DNA from: Cotesia glomerata
Lineage: Eukaryota; Arthropoda; Insecta; Hymenoptera; Braconidae
Direction: 5' to 3'
Assembly: GCF_020080835.1 (NCBI RefSeq)
Contig: NC_058160.1
Location: forward strand, 13,827,506 to 13,891,505
DNA: 64,000 nucleotides
Position 1 is the first letter of the stretch, and every line of letters begins with the position of its first letter. Shown one piece after another: positions 34,179 through 46,269 of the stretch. The position numbers were made by a program, and so were the translations under genes. A model generated the notes under the pieces. The model was not told the origin of the DNA. It did no database searches and saw nothing but the letters and a program-made list of their open reading frames with translations.

Positions 34179-37100
34179 TCATGTATTTATTTTCAAACTT
34201 TCTTTTCTTAAATTGCGGGTACGTTTTTTTCTTTTCTTTCTTTGTAACAACAGCGTGAAAACATGTTCTTCGTATAGCGTCACCCTTATTTTAATAGGTT
34301 TTTTTCTTTCACCTGTGACAAGAGACCTTACGGTTTTATAATTAATTTTAAGACTGGTTGAAACATTTAAAGTTATACCTTTAACCTTACACACTTCTTT
34401 TATAGACCCGTCAGGTCTAAGTATTGTAAAAGCATAAAATTTAGGGCCTCCTGTTACAAATGATGTGATATAACTACCTATACCATATTTCTCTAGCTCA
34501 TCGGTCAGCTCACCTAAAAATTTACCGGTCGGAGGTTCGTACAGACCATTTGATGAAATATAAATACATGAATCAGTATCGCAATATAACGCTCTCTTAC
34601 CTAATTTTTCTAAGTAACTATACAGTTTAAGTCGAGCTTGAGCCGTTGTATAAGCTGCTATCACAACATTCGTTGTACGTGACGGTTTGAGAGCGTCTTT
34701 ACTATGAATAAAATTTATGTACAATGTTTTATCATTTACTGGTAAGAAACCGCAAATTTCGATTTGACTGTCTGTTAACATTTCCATCAACCGTGCACGC
34801 GTCGTGACAATTTCTGTCTGCATCAAATTTTCGCGTTGACCGAACTTACCCCAAAGAGAGTTTAAGCTGAGCTTCGCTACAGAACGTCACCCAGGGTTTA
34901 CTTCAACTTTTTCACTATCTAATTTAATACCCTCAGCTTTTTCATAAGCAGCAATATATTGTGTTTTTTGTTGATCTGTAATACAGTCTCTGAGGTATCC
35001 AGAAGCTCTTTTCAGTTTTTACCTCTTTTTAAAAATGTATTAATATCATCTGCAAATATCTCCAATCTCAATACCTGTTTCTTTGGATTGTACTGCGTTA
35101 TTTTTATAATGCCATATTCTCATATACTTTAAGTAACTTATATCCTTTCTTGAATGGCCTTTTCTTATCTCATCAACAACCCATGTGCCTCTTTAAAAGC
35201 CTATCTTTAATTTTATGGGTACAGTTTGTTTGCTTCAATTCTTGGAGCACAAGAATGACATAAAGTGAAAAGAAGTCTATTATGGAGCTTACAAGGGAGT
35301 ACTGGGTGGTATAAATTCTGTGGTGGTAAAATAGTGCATTTAACTAGCTCCCTTCTACTTTTGATAAATCCTTGTTAGGGACCTAGAAGTAATTTCAGAA
35401 CACTCCTCACCTATATATATTTTAGGGTGGCCTATTGGGAATTTTACCTGTTTTACAAAATGTAAGGATACAGCGAGCAAAACATCTACGTACTTTAATT
35501 TTTTCATTTTCTTTGCATCATATAACGATATAAAAGCTTTCTCCTCCGTACGACCTCCAAAAAGCATCTCGTGGGTTTAAGGGCTCTATATTGATCAAAG
35601 GGGTGATTTTGCAACGCTATGGGCAAGTGTTTTTCAGGATTGTTGGTTAAGTATAAATCAAAATCACATTTCCACTCTCTATTAATTTACAACCCTAAGT
35701 TTCTGAATTCTTTTCGGATATAGCAATGGTACGCTCGTATCGAGTATCCATATTACATTCTATTTCTCTTGGTAGTTATTATTTAGTTTTCTATCACGGT
35801 TTTACTTTATAAACATTTAGGACACCCGTGCCCGTAACACCCGTGAAATTGTAATACGGTTTTTTTACCTGTTCTAGAATTTTCAAAATAACCATCCACC
35901 ACTGATACCGAAAGTTGCAAACGCTGTTCTTTACCACGCGCTGCTTGTGTAATTCTACTAACCGTACTCACGTTCTTTTTAAAATTAACTATTTAATAGC
36001 TTTCAATGATTGATCTCTGAGACCATCTGTATAAAATTGTAGCCGGTAAAATACCTATTGTATCGGGTTTAAGAAAATTGCGGCGATAACAATCTCTTGA
36101 GCAAGCTGACGCTATTGTAGTGCCCTCTGAAAACGGGCAAACATTTCCACACTTTATAAACATACCCCGAAACTGCATACAAGCTCTTCTTAACACAATA
36201 GCATGAGCCTGACAATAAAATTTGATTTCGGAATCAAAATTGAAAACATAATTTTCTTCTGATTTTTCATTATACCATGCAATAAATTTTTCAAGCTCTT
36301 TTTGAAACATAGTATCAGGAGAAAAATATTTGACAGCAGGGATAGGACCTACATAACCCCTATTACAGGGTTTGTTAAATAAATGAGGAAAATATCCTTT
36401 CGATACTTCGTTATTGAAACCGAAAGCTTCTGGGAGATCCCTTAAAGGCATATGTAAATAATTTAGACTTATCTAAAAAAACCGTGTTACCTATACGTAC
36501 ATAACAATTATTTTGGTGCACCATTTAATATTAAATCCGGTAGCCGTGTTTTATTCTTTTCTATCATACATTTCAAAATAAATTGAGCATCAAAACTTCT
36601 AGCATTGTGAGCTATACATATAGTTTTCGAAAATTTTTTAGTATTTTTTAAAGCTAGATCGATTAATTTTTCTACAGGTTTGTCGTTAAAAATAAATTCA
36701 CGCACACCGCATTCAGCACAGCTTTCAGAAACATATTTGTCATCCCAACAATAAGTACAAGTTTTTTGAACTACACACAGATTAGGTATATGAATTCTTG
36801 TACTACGGTTACCTTTTACACGTTCATTTTGCTGTGTTTCGAAATCATAAAATAAAAATAAGACTTTTGGTAATTCTTTTTTTTTCAAGGGGGCCATAAA
36901 ACAATAATGATTCAGAGGCCTTTCGCAGCAGCACACTTTGCAATAATTTATGTTGCATTTATGTTCTACATTATGAAAGATATAACGATAACAAACACCG
37001 CATAATTTTAATGCTTCGCAAACTGTGAAATTTTTATTTTTACCTCTCAAATTAGCCGAACCAGTTTTTAAGTGATTTGAGTAACAATCATCGTTTGAAA

Positions 37101-38230
37101 ACCATCGCTTACAGTTAAGGCATGTTTTTTTACATATTTGTCTACACACAGGTGCCACGTTGCAGCACGGGCACTTTTTAGAACACCTATGACCACGTGC
37201 TGATTCATATCCTTTATTACAAGTTTCGCAAAATGCACGACTGCCTAAAGCACCCGCTAAATTTATTATTGGTTGAAAATGATTAGTGTCTTGGTAATAT
37301 AATAAATTAATTGTATTGCAAACGTTTCCGAACGCTTCTTGAACAGCATTACGACCGTCAAAAAGCGGTTGACCTTTACCAAAAGTTAAAAATTCATAAA
37401 CAACGATAGCTGTACCCTCGCGGGCAAAGTAGTGTTGAAAATTTTGTATTTGATTTAAACCGCAACCCCTTCGCGGTATAACGACCGGGTAAGTTTGTAA
37501 TAATTTAAACGCTTCTTTCTCTTGAAAACTCCTTCGTCCATCAATTATGCTTTTCCATCGTTTCTGCAAATACCCTGAACGGATCTCACCACGTTCTATA
37601 TATGCTTTTGCAACAACTAACGAACGAGGTAAACATAAGTTATCATTGTTATTGATTGTTATAATGGATCGTTTAAATATATTTTCATGAGATAAAATTA
37701 CTTTCCCACACCCCGCGACACCGGCGACAACAGCTGATGTAACAATTATTTTATCGTTGGTTGTTAAGCCTCCAGCACTTTGAGAAACGCTAGTAAGCAA
37801 ATTCCATAAATCAGTGCCTGTAACAGCGTTTGCACATTGAAAACGCGACCATATTACACCCTGTGTGAGTTTTTCATAATTAATTGTAAAACCTAGATAA
37901 TCATGCGCATTACAACCCGCTGTAATATGTGTTACAATATCGCTCAATGCGTCGTGAAACCATTGTAGGGGATCTGTATTAACCGGCGGTTCTTGTATTA
38001 TTAAAGTTGTTTCTTTACCTTTAGCTTGAAACCGCTTATAATGTTTAATTATTTCACGTTCGATTTTGAATCTTTTACCAGGTGGTTCAACAATATGCTC
38101 TTCAATTGAAGTATGATCTTCAATTGAGGCTTCGTGATCGTCTGGTAAGCCTGCTGTCGATGTAGATGGTAAGTCGTTCTGTGTGGCTTTTGCTCTCGAG
38201 CGTGTTGTTACACCGCCATATTGGGCACCT
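34179..38230 (-). pseudogene. PolB: Protein-primed DNA polymerase B, copy 1 (many frameshifts)
   Basis: The Polinton replicative polymerase. Open pieces are 37947-36508 (Cys-rich insert, Exo I FYDFETQQNE, Exo II AHNARSFDAQF), 36451-35993, 35567-35355 and 34826-34179 (motif C YCDTDSCIY). Where copy 2 has the Exo III sequence YCRNDVIVL, this copy reads YCQAHAIVL and loses the catalytic Asp. Motif A breaks in YVDVLLAVSL by frameshift. At least six small indels cluster in 34860-36510, far more than in the rest of the element. The 5' end abuts a (TA)n tract. Clearly not functional. Confidence 0.92.
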
Positions 38231-38235
38231 ATATA

Positions 38236-38318
<83 letters not shown>
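38229..38318. repeat. (TA)n tract at the 5' edge of PolB, copy 1
   Basis: About 90 bp of TA repeats with one TT interruption. Its length differs from copy 2 and shifts the frame of any start upstream, which argues that it is intronic or untranslated. Confidence 0.95.
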
Positions 38319-38323
<5 letters not shown>

Positions 38324-38429
38324 TTTCAATTAAACTATTTATAAGGTAGATGTTCATATTGTTAGTATTTTAAACTTTTATTTAAATCGCATAAGGTGTC
38401 ATACAAGCAGTAATAATATTTAATTAAAT

Positions 38430-38604
38430 TTAAGCAGCGAAGGGTGTATGAATATTTGTAATATCTTGTAAAATACCTAGAGCGTGTGATTGTACAAAGG
38501 AGCGTATATTATCATCACTAGAGTCATCACTATTGTCGTCAAAAAATAAAGGCGTGCTCTCTTCTTCTTCTTTTTCTTCTTCTTCTTCTTCTTCTTCTTC
38601 TTCT

Positions 38605-38637
<33 letters not shown>

Positions 38638-39430
38638 ATAACAATCTCTTCAGCATCGCTGTTGTGACGATTATTATATGCTACGTGTTGATAATACTCT
38701 TCTTCCGAATCGAGATCAGCCGATAAAGTCATCATATTTTCATCAGTATCCGTAGGATATGATACATGCGTATCATCGGAGCTAGTAGACGATGCACGGC
38801 TCCGTGAACGTTTCACTCCGGTAAAGCGGTCTAGCCTTATTATCTCACCTTTTAGAGCTGCAGGTGTTGAGGTTTTTTGACAGTTCTATAAAACAATTGT
38901 GATTATTATTATTCGATTGGTTTACATCTTGATTAAATACACCGAACTTACTTTTTTCGCGCTAATGTCAATATCATCCTCATCGTCGTCAGAAGTATTA
39001 TCAGAATTTAGGAGTTCATCGCGGCAATAGACTTCTATAAAACCATTAAAAATGAGGTGTGAGATATTTAAATTAAACGCTGTACGGTCTAGAAATAAAA
39101 ATACTTACCATAAGCTGTTAAGAAGGGTTTTAAACACTCAGCGTCTGCTTTTGATGTTTGAAGGATTGTATTAACGGCAACTGTCATTAATAAAGTGTTA
39201 TTTGTTAATAATCCTTTCTTATAAGCTCTTGACAACACACGACAAGAAGCTACAGCCACAATTCTACGCAATTGTTTTATTAATCTGTCACGCTGTAAAA
39301 AGGCCCAACTTGAAACACGCGTTTCGGTGTAGATAGACCACAAACGAGGTGATTTATCCCGTATGTATCGCACTAGCTGACACACAGCCCTCGTAAAGGG
39401 TTGCTGATAAATATAATTATCTGCGTTCAT
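38430..39430 (-). CDS. Acidic three-exon Polinton protein, copy 1
   Basis: Exon 1 (39430-39109, MNADNYIYQQPFTR) ends at GTAAGT. Exons 2 and 3 correspond to those of copy 2 (52831-53819), and the last ends at 38430. The C-terminal exon has Ser/Arg at its start (KRSRSRASSTSS), then a run of more than 20 Glu residues and a Ser/Asp stretch. Such acidic tails are typical of nuclear or chromatin-interacting proteins. Function unknown. The Glu run is 4 residues longer than in copy 2. Confidence 0.65.
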
Positions 39431-39709
39431 TATGTCTTCAAAAAATACTTTAGTAAGTTAGAAGAAGCTGATTGAAACTGTCTTATAATTACAAGAAAAA
39501 TTGTGTGCAGTAGCTGGTCACGTTATGCTGAGACGGCTTTTTTAAAAACAAACGTGTAGTCTAGACAGTAAACGCATAGCTCTACTCTACATTTGTTAAT
39601 ATTATATGAAAAAATGCTTAACCATCATATTGAGTTGTGGGTGTTAACCGTGTGTAACCAGCATCAGTTCGCTTAAGAACATTGTTGGTGCAACAGCTAT
39701 TAATTTGCA
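39431..39709. promoter_or_regulatory. Divergent promoter region, copy 1
   Basis: A 279-bp intergenic region between the acidic gene (minus) and the divergent orphan gene (plus). It contains ACAGTAAACGC at 39565-39575, a sequence also found upstream of the IQGF gene (33990-34000, opposite strand). Promoter activity is inferred from position. Confidence 0.45.
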
Positions 39710-40538
39710 ATGGCTAAACGCTCTTTCTACGAGAATTTTCAAGCTGACGAAGGTGTTGAAGAACACCGTTTTATACTATCATGGGAACGTTTTGATTTCT
39801 TATTGACAACATCTTATAAATTAAATGATTCACACTCAAAGTCAATCATTGTTGGTTTAAAATTGGATAGTGATGTTTACAAGTTTGAACCATGTGTCGC
39901 TATTGTTGACGAAAAAGCCTGTGGTATTTTGTGTGCATCAGCGAAGTGGTTAAAATTTACGACTGTTCTTAAAAAACTAGCCCGTAATCTGAATTTAATC
40001 GAATCACAGTATAAAAAGTTACCGCTCGATACAACATCGCTTGATGGATATACTTTTCAATATTCTCTGCTGGGGTCCATGTATGGGAAAGCTAAATTAT
40101 TCTCCATCATTGAAAGAACCGATCAACAACCATCATCATCATCATCAACATCTACTGCTGTTCAGCGTGGCCGAAAAGTGACAATGAAAGAGAACACACT
40201 CCAAGCTATCTACGGCTTTGAAGAGCTCGTGAACGCTCGCTTGAATTATCTTCAAAAATTCGTCGAACCTTGTAATGTGTGTCTCAATCACCTTTTTACA
40301 CCTGTTCAAGAGTTCTTACCAAAACTTCTTGGCAACATCGAATTACCTGAAGAAGTCATTCGTAAATGTGTGATCAAATTTGAAGAATAATACCGTCAAA
40401 GATAGTGTGATTAGTGAGTTATCGGTTGAAGAAGGTAAATCGTACGAATGGTTTATTGAAAACTATATCGATATTGTTACTTATGAATTAATGTTGCTAT
40501 TCGATAAAGAAATTATTGCTAAAGTGAAGAAAGTTTAA
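39710..40538 (+). pseudogene. Divergent orphan Polinton gene, copy 1 (frameshifted)
   Basis: The only gene on the opposite strand within the element. Starts MAKRSFYENFQADEG, and is open for 226 codons to 40390, where a 2-bp deletion near 40372 relative to copy 2 shifts the frame. The remaining ~50 codons (SYEWFIENYIDIVTYE) reach a stop at 40536-40538. There is a Ser-rich linker, then a segment with CNVCLNHLF. No recognised domain. Because it lies next to the 5' terminus, a regulatory role is conceivable but unsupported. Confidence 0.6.
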
Positions 40539-40543
40539 GTGAT

Positions 40544-40546
<3 letters not shown>

Positions 40547-40578
<32 letters not shown>

Positions 40579-40936
40579 CCGCTTTTCAGACTTCTGTCTC
40601 GATGGGGGTCCGGCCGAGACCGGAAGGGGACTCCAGGCTGATCGGTACATTAAGTTTGGCAGAATAAGTTTGGCGGTATTACATACTTTTTCAGCCTGGA
40701 GAGTAATGCGGCGATGGGCCGACTTTGGGGAAACTGCACGCATTTGCCTGTGCCCCACCGGTAGCACAGGGCTTGGGGAAACCATCGAAAAACCCAAACC
40801 TGTACAGCCCGGCATGAGTTACGGGCACCGATGTTCACTGAAAATTAAATTTCAGCTCACACCGGGATTCGAACCCACGCCTCACCAGTCCCAAGCAAGC
40901 ATGACAAGCATTATACCGCTTAGCCATGGGACTGGC
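40547..40936 (-). mobile_element. tRNA-derived SINE
   Basis: On the minus strand the head begins GCCAGTCCCATGGCTAAGCG, with an A box TGGCTAAGCGG (40916-40926) and a B box GGGTTCGAATCCC (40864-40876), the spacing of a tRNA-like Pol III promoter. It ends in a poly(A) tail of roughly 27 (poly(T) on plus from 40547). The 14-bp direct repeat GTTTAAGTGATTAT flanks it at 40533-40546 and 40937-40950 and matches the unoccupied site in copy 2. The insertion overlaps the stop codon of the divergent orphan gene without removing it. Confidence 0.95.
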
Positions 40937-41301
40937 GTTTAAGTGATTATGAAAAGTTTGAAAATCTAAAATTATTGCTATTATAATTATAAAAAGTTAA
41001 ATGTTTATTTTATAAAATTTAAAGAGTTTTGTCTATTGCTACTGTATTCTGCGAAAACTTATGTATCAATAACTAATAATACATGTATTGATAATTTATG
41101 CTTATTATGAATATTATTATAATAGCTAATAAGAAAAAATCCCTTCATTATCCTTAAAATAAGATCTGATATGCAGGTATACGATCAGTAAGATTTTCGT
41201 TTATCAATAGAATTATTAATATTACAAATTATATTATAATTAATTGTTTATCGCTAAAAGGTAAGTGAATATACATATATACTATTATTAATATACTATC
41301 C

Positions 41302-41303
<2 letters not shown>

Positions 41304-41355
<52 letters not shown>
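41304..41355. repeat. (TA)n tract near the copy 1 terminus
   Basis: Pure TA repeats. Equivalent tracts occur at 41789-41836 and 48314-48336 in the copy 2 halves. Confidence 0.95.
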
Positions 41356-41358
<3 letters not shown>

Positions 41359-41788
41359 TATTCATATATAATGTATATGTACATTATAATAATTATTATT
41401 ATTTAATAAGAGCTCTCTACTACTAGCAATTTGCAAGCTCAGCGACNNNNNNNNNNNNNNNNNNNNNNNNNNNNNNNNNNNNNNNNNNNNNNNNNNNNNN
41501 NNNNNNNNNNNNNNNNNNNNNNNNNNNNNNNNNNNNNNNNNNNNNNAGCAGTATGGTGCAACTTTGGCGCATCCCACTCGCTTTGGAGGGTGGGGGTAAC
41601 GTGTGTGTGTGTATGTGTGTGAGGTCCGCAGCGCCCTAGCAGTAGTAGTAGTAACGGTAATATAAACTATTGCAAGGTTGCTTTGAGGCTTGCAAACTGC
41701 TAGTAGTAGAGGCTCTTGATTAAATAATAACTTAATTGGCCATTATAATGTACACATTTTCACATTATATATGAATAAATATATATAA

Positions 41789-41800
<12 letters not shown>
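41345..41800. repeat. Inverted repeat centred on the gap (facing Polinton ends)
   Basis: The left arm (TATTCATATATAATGTATAT to GCTCAGCGAC, up to 41446) is the reverse complement of the right arm at about 41650-41770 (GCTTGCAAACTGCTAGTAGT to CACATTATATATGAATA). Between the right arm and the gap lies the outer terminal sequence 41547-41650, whose left-side partner is missing in the gap. This fits two Polinton termini facing each other. Confidence 0.7.
41447..41546. other. Assembly gap (100 N) at the junction of two Polintons
   Basis: Exactly 100 N. It lies at the centre of an inverted repeat and the right flank begins exactly at the candidate terminus AGCAGTATGG, so the contig probably broke at the repeat boundary. 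Confidence 0.99.
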
Positions 41801-41839
<39 letters not shown>

Positions 41840-41968
41840 TAGCTATTACCCGCCCGCTTCACTTGGCGCTTTATAAAATTGCATTTTTAGATCTAGACTT
41901 GGAATTTAATTAGAGTATTGTTTTGATTTGTACAGATTCCAAATGAGTATTGAAATTTCAGTTAAAGT

Positions 41969-42134
41969 CTGTTTTGCCGCCAAGGCAAAAGAGAGTTGGT
42001 CACCCCGACTCTCATAACTATACCTGTTTTGCCGCCAAGGCAAAAGAGAGTTGGTCACCCCGACTCTCATAATTATACCTGTTTTGCCGCCAAGGCAAAA
42101 GAGAGTTGGTCACCCCGACTCTCATAACTATACC
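41969..42134. repeat. 55-bp tandem repeat, three copies, each with two hairpins
   Basis: Units start at 41969, 42024 and 42079 with CTGTTTTGCCGCCAAGGCAA. Each unit holds TTTTGCC-GCCAA-GGCAAAA and GAGAGT...ACTCTC inverted repeats. Copies differ by one base or so. Confidence 0.95.
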
Positions 42135-43327
42135 AAAAGCATAACCAGACTCGAGACTCAACAAGAGTCATTTCTATGACTGTTTTCCGCGAACACGTCC
42201 AATAACACGTTTGTAATGGCTGCCGCACCTGCGCACCATGAGCTAGCGGGAAGAAGCCCGGCCGGCACGAAGCACGAGGCGCCAGACGCCATGTGCACAG
42301 TTCAGTTGTGTTTGGGACTTGTAACCGACACAATATACCCGCTAGCCTCACTAACACTGATCCTACTTTGTGCCTTTTTCTTTGTTCAATAATTTATATA
42401 ACAGTACATTCGCTATTTGATTTCAATTCAATTCATTAAATTATTAATTTGTGTTCTTTATCGCCGCAAAAAATAATATAATTTCAGAATAATTAAATTT
42501 AAATTTGATACTTGTGACGCAGTAGTTTGTTGGCGTTGCAGCCATTGTTTAACTTGCACGCCGTGCAATAAAGAAGCGTGATTTCATCATCTTTAATTAA
42601 TTGTTTTAATTTCAAGTCTCTTTGGACATAATTAAAAATAAAATAAATTTCTAATAAATTTAACTTCATAATAAAAATTATCTTGTAGAACAAATTATCA
42701 AACGTAGTGCTTCCCACGTGTTAAATATTGACATTATAATTGATCTAGACTCGCTTGAATATTTGCATTCAATTCAACCAATTTAAGTTCCAATCCACAG
42801 ATTCGGTAGAATCTGGCGCCAAGTTCCGTTCAAATCCGTTGTAAACGGAGCGCCAGACTACCGACTGTGTTTACTGTAAGCAGAACGGTATTTCGAGGTT
42901 GCAAAATTTTATTTAATTATATGGTTCTCCTTTTTCCAAAATAATATATTATAAAAGTAATTTATACTTTATTTTACTGATATTAATTAATTATAATCAA
43001 TTATAACACTTAATTCACTTGAAATTATTAAATTTTATCAGCACAAACTATAGTAAGCCCAGAAATTTCGATCCTGACTTTTTTTCGATAGGGAATATCA
43101 GCGCCACAGACTAGATAAAATAAAAATGTGTAGTAATCCTTCCTATAGACACGCAACTACAGTAAAAAGTGATTCATAGCTTGCATCTATGGCCGCCAGG
43201 GTGCACTGGAATTACATCTACATAAACTGTAGCTTTAAGGGGATAGTTTGCAGTAAAAAATGCAGTCAAGACGAGATTTAAGTTGTTATCAATTGTAAAT
43301 TTTCATTATGATTACAAAAAATACTAA
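42135..43327. other. No gene seen
   Basis: A G+C-richer stretch at 42170-42350 (GCCCGGCCGGCACGAAGCAC) may be part of a retroelement or a regulatory fragment. The remainder is AT-rich with no supportable frame. Confidence 0.35.
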
Positions 43328-43841
43328 AATCCGAACAAAAACAGTTTCACTGTAAAAAAGTCGCACCAAGTCCACGTTCATAAGACTATTAGGAAAAAAA
43401 ATTTTTTTCTTTACAAAAAGATACAAAATAAAAAATTAAAAATCCGAGTAACCGATATGATTGTTTATGATTTTCGGAAATTAAAAAATTTTTTGTAAAT
43501 TTAAAAATTAAAAAATTTTAGAACGTACTTGGTGTGCGTCATTGTGTATTTCAATTTTTTAAGTCCTAGTAAATAGATTTTACGAATTTCATTAAAAGTA
43601 AAATATTTTGCAACCACTTGCACACTAAATACGTTCTAAAATTTTTTTTTTAATTTTTAAATTTACAAAAAAATTTTTTTTAATTTCCGAAAATCATAAA
43701 CAATCATATCGGTTACTCGGATTTTTTAATTTTTTTATTTTGTATCTTTTTGTAAAGAAAAAAAAAATTTTTTTTCCTAATAGTCTTATGAACGTGGACT
43801 TGGTGCGACTTTTTTACAGTGAAACTGTTTTTGTTCGGATT
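43328..43841. mobile_element. 514-bp fold-back MITE
   Basis: AATCCGAACAAAAACAGTTT at the left is mirrored by the complement at the right, and pairing continues for roughly 200 bp per arm (GTCGCACCAAGTCCACGTTC, GAGTAACCGATATGATTGTT). The short unpaired centre holds TGCGTCATTGTG. Non-coding. Confidence 0.85.
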
Positions 43842-44950
43842 ATTATCACGAAACATATTTAATCTAAATAATTAACTTTCAATTGATCTCAATTCAACTA
43901 ACTAACTATTTCATATTCTCAATTCATAAAAACATTTGATCCTCTCGGATCTTTATCAGCAGGTTGACGGTTGACCTCAACAACCTAACGGCGGCTGAGA
44001 TCATCTCTCACCCCTATTGTGCGCCTAGTACAATTATTTATACTTACACACACACACACAGTTTCACATCATACGCATCTGTATCTATCTTCGAGGAGTT
44101 TTTCCCTAGTCATTGCTAGAGTTTTCTCCCATTGGGAAATAAATTAGTTATAATTATTCACCCCAACATCGAGTGTTTTATTTTAAAATTAGAATTCCTG
44201 ATCCTGATCCTCAATAATCAAGAAGAACAAAATAATTACGGAAACTCTCCTTCTTGGAGAGTTTGCGAAAAAACAAAGTCACTGCAAGTCTCATAAGTAA
44301 AGTTGAAATCTGTCTAGCTTCAATTGCAAAGAATTTTTTTGTTATTTAAAATTTTCTCAGTGACATCAATATTTTATAGAAAAGAAATTTAGCATGTTTT
44401 TTACTAATTCTATTTAAATAAGTAGCCAAATCTATTTTTCACATACCCAGTGTTTGGAAAATGCATTCATTTTAATCAGATACATTCCCGCGATCCGGCA
44501 ATAAGAACAATTTATAAGTTATGTAATCAGCAAAAATAATATGTATATAAAATTCTTAATCCGTTGACCGAATTACTTCATGTAATGTTAAGGTTTGGAA
44601 ACCTAGCAATTACTTTTTTCCCGCTGCTAAAGAGACGTTTGCTGTAAGGAAATTTTTAGTAAATGTTATTAAATCTCAATAGATATGGTTGAAGTTTCAT
44701 GTTTCAAAAAGTTCTAGTTCATAAACAACAACATTTTCAGTAGATTTCATAGATATCTAACTATTTTATTTCATGAAACCAATTAATTTTCAGATAATTA
44801 TCATTACCAAACATACGATCAGCATATAAACATAAATTTTCGACACTTAGTTCACCAAAAATAATAAGCTTCTTTTTCTTAAACTTTTTTTAAATGACGT
44901 TAAATCAATCAAATATCAAGGTTATGTAATAAAAACAAAAGAAAATTGTA
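43842..44950. other. No gene seen
   Basis: Mixed sequence with a CACACACACACA run near 44046 and CGGATCTTTATCAGCAGG-type text that could be an LTR relic (43930-44180). No paired repeat or ORF was found. Confidence 0.3.
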
Positions 44951-45671
44951 TTAAAAACAAATGAATAAAAAATGAGAGTCTTTTGTTTTTCTTAGCGGGA
45001 AAAAATGTATGTAAAAGTAAATCGTAAAAAAAATGACAAATGGTTGATGAAATCCAAAAAATAAGTAGCCCATAACCATCTACGGAAAATTCTGTGTCGA
45101 ATGGTAGCAGTCCCATCCCGATAGCTTCAGTAGTTTTGACGTCAACTTTAGTCAAAGAAACCCTATTTCGCTTATATATATTACACTCACGCATCCGCCC
45201 ACCCATCTGCCCATGCATCCACCCACGCGTTGGTAGATGGAACTAAATTCTTAAAAAAAAAAAAAAAAAAAAAAAAACGTAATACCCTTCATGCCTAAAT
45301 GAAATAATTAGTGAAATTTTCCACCTACGCATCCGCCTATGCTTCTGCCCACGCATCCGCCCACGCGATGGTAGATGGAACTAAATTCTCAAAAAAAAAA
45401 AAAAAAAAAAAAACGTAATACCCTTCCGATAAAAAAACAAATGATTTAAAGAAAAATGCTCGTCTTTTGTTTTTATGGGCGGGAAAAATGTTTATCTAAG
45501 TTAAATAGAAATAAAATGGTGAAGGATTGATGGAATTCGAAAAATAAGTAGCCTATAACCATCTACAATTCATTCCGCGTCGAATGGTCCTAGTCCCATG
45601 TCAATATGTTCAGTAGTTTTCGCGTGATTGACGGTCTACGAAACCCACTTTCCCTATATATATATAGATTA

Positions 45672-46229
45672 TTTCGATGAAGCATGGATTGAAGCTCGGT
45701 GATCAAATCCTTGTCAATATTATTCTCAAATATATTACATCTAGATTGAGCTTGAAAATTCAAATCTTTAATGAAATAAATTTGTAAAAATTTTTCTTGG
45801 TTTTCGTCAACAGGATAGATACTACCAATGGTATGATAAACTTGTCCTTGAACTTTGAATGTCGGTAAATATACATCATTGAAAACTTTAGATGCTCTGA
45901 AAGATGTCATTTGAAAAGCAGCATTATATTTTCTGATATTTTCAAGAAAATGTTTTGACTTGTTTTGTACTCCTTTTATTAAATTATAGAGTGGTTGGGG
46001 AGGTTGAAGAATCGGTGGTAAAGAAACTTTTCCTTCGGAACAACAAATTGAATGACATTCATCCTTCCATCGTAGTGCAGAACAATATGCGCAAATAAAC
46101 GACATTTTTCCAATTTTAAATGCTGGATCATCATTATACTTAATTCTTATATCATAGTTAAATGCACTATATTCTTTTTGCTTTCCCCATGGAGACATAT
46201 TGTATAGTCCAGTAGTATTATTAACGTTA

Positions 46230-46269
<40 letters not shown>

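Larger units (their letters stand above)
25203..41446 (-). mobile_element. Maverick/Polinton copy 1 (virus-like transposon)
   Basis: A ~16 kb unit whose genes run on the minus strand except the divergent orphan gene at 39710-40538. It holds the full Polinton core: protein-primed PolB, retroviral-type integrase, FtsK/HerA-like packaging ATPase, adenain-like protease, double-jelly-roll major capsid and penton-like minor capsid. The left end carries an inverted-repeat candidate starting 5'-AGCAGTATGG at 25203. The right end reaches the gap at 41447 in the inverted partner (41407-41446). Several genes are frameshifted, so this copy is not functional as sequenced. Confidence 0.92.

Noticed and set aside
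40860..40930. Functional tRNA gene
   Set aside because: A and B boxes belong to a SINE head with poly(A) tail and target duplication; no complete cloverleaf was evident.
41969..42134. CRISPR-like array
   Set aside because: Direct tandem repeat with no spacers in a eukaryotic context.
44922..45218. 98-codon minus-strand ORF
   Set aside because: Overlaps the repeat cassette and shows no domain; a reading of repeat sequence.
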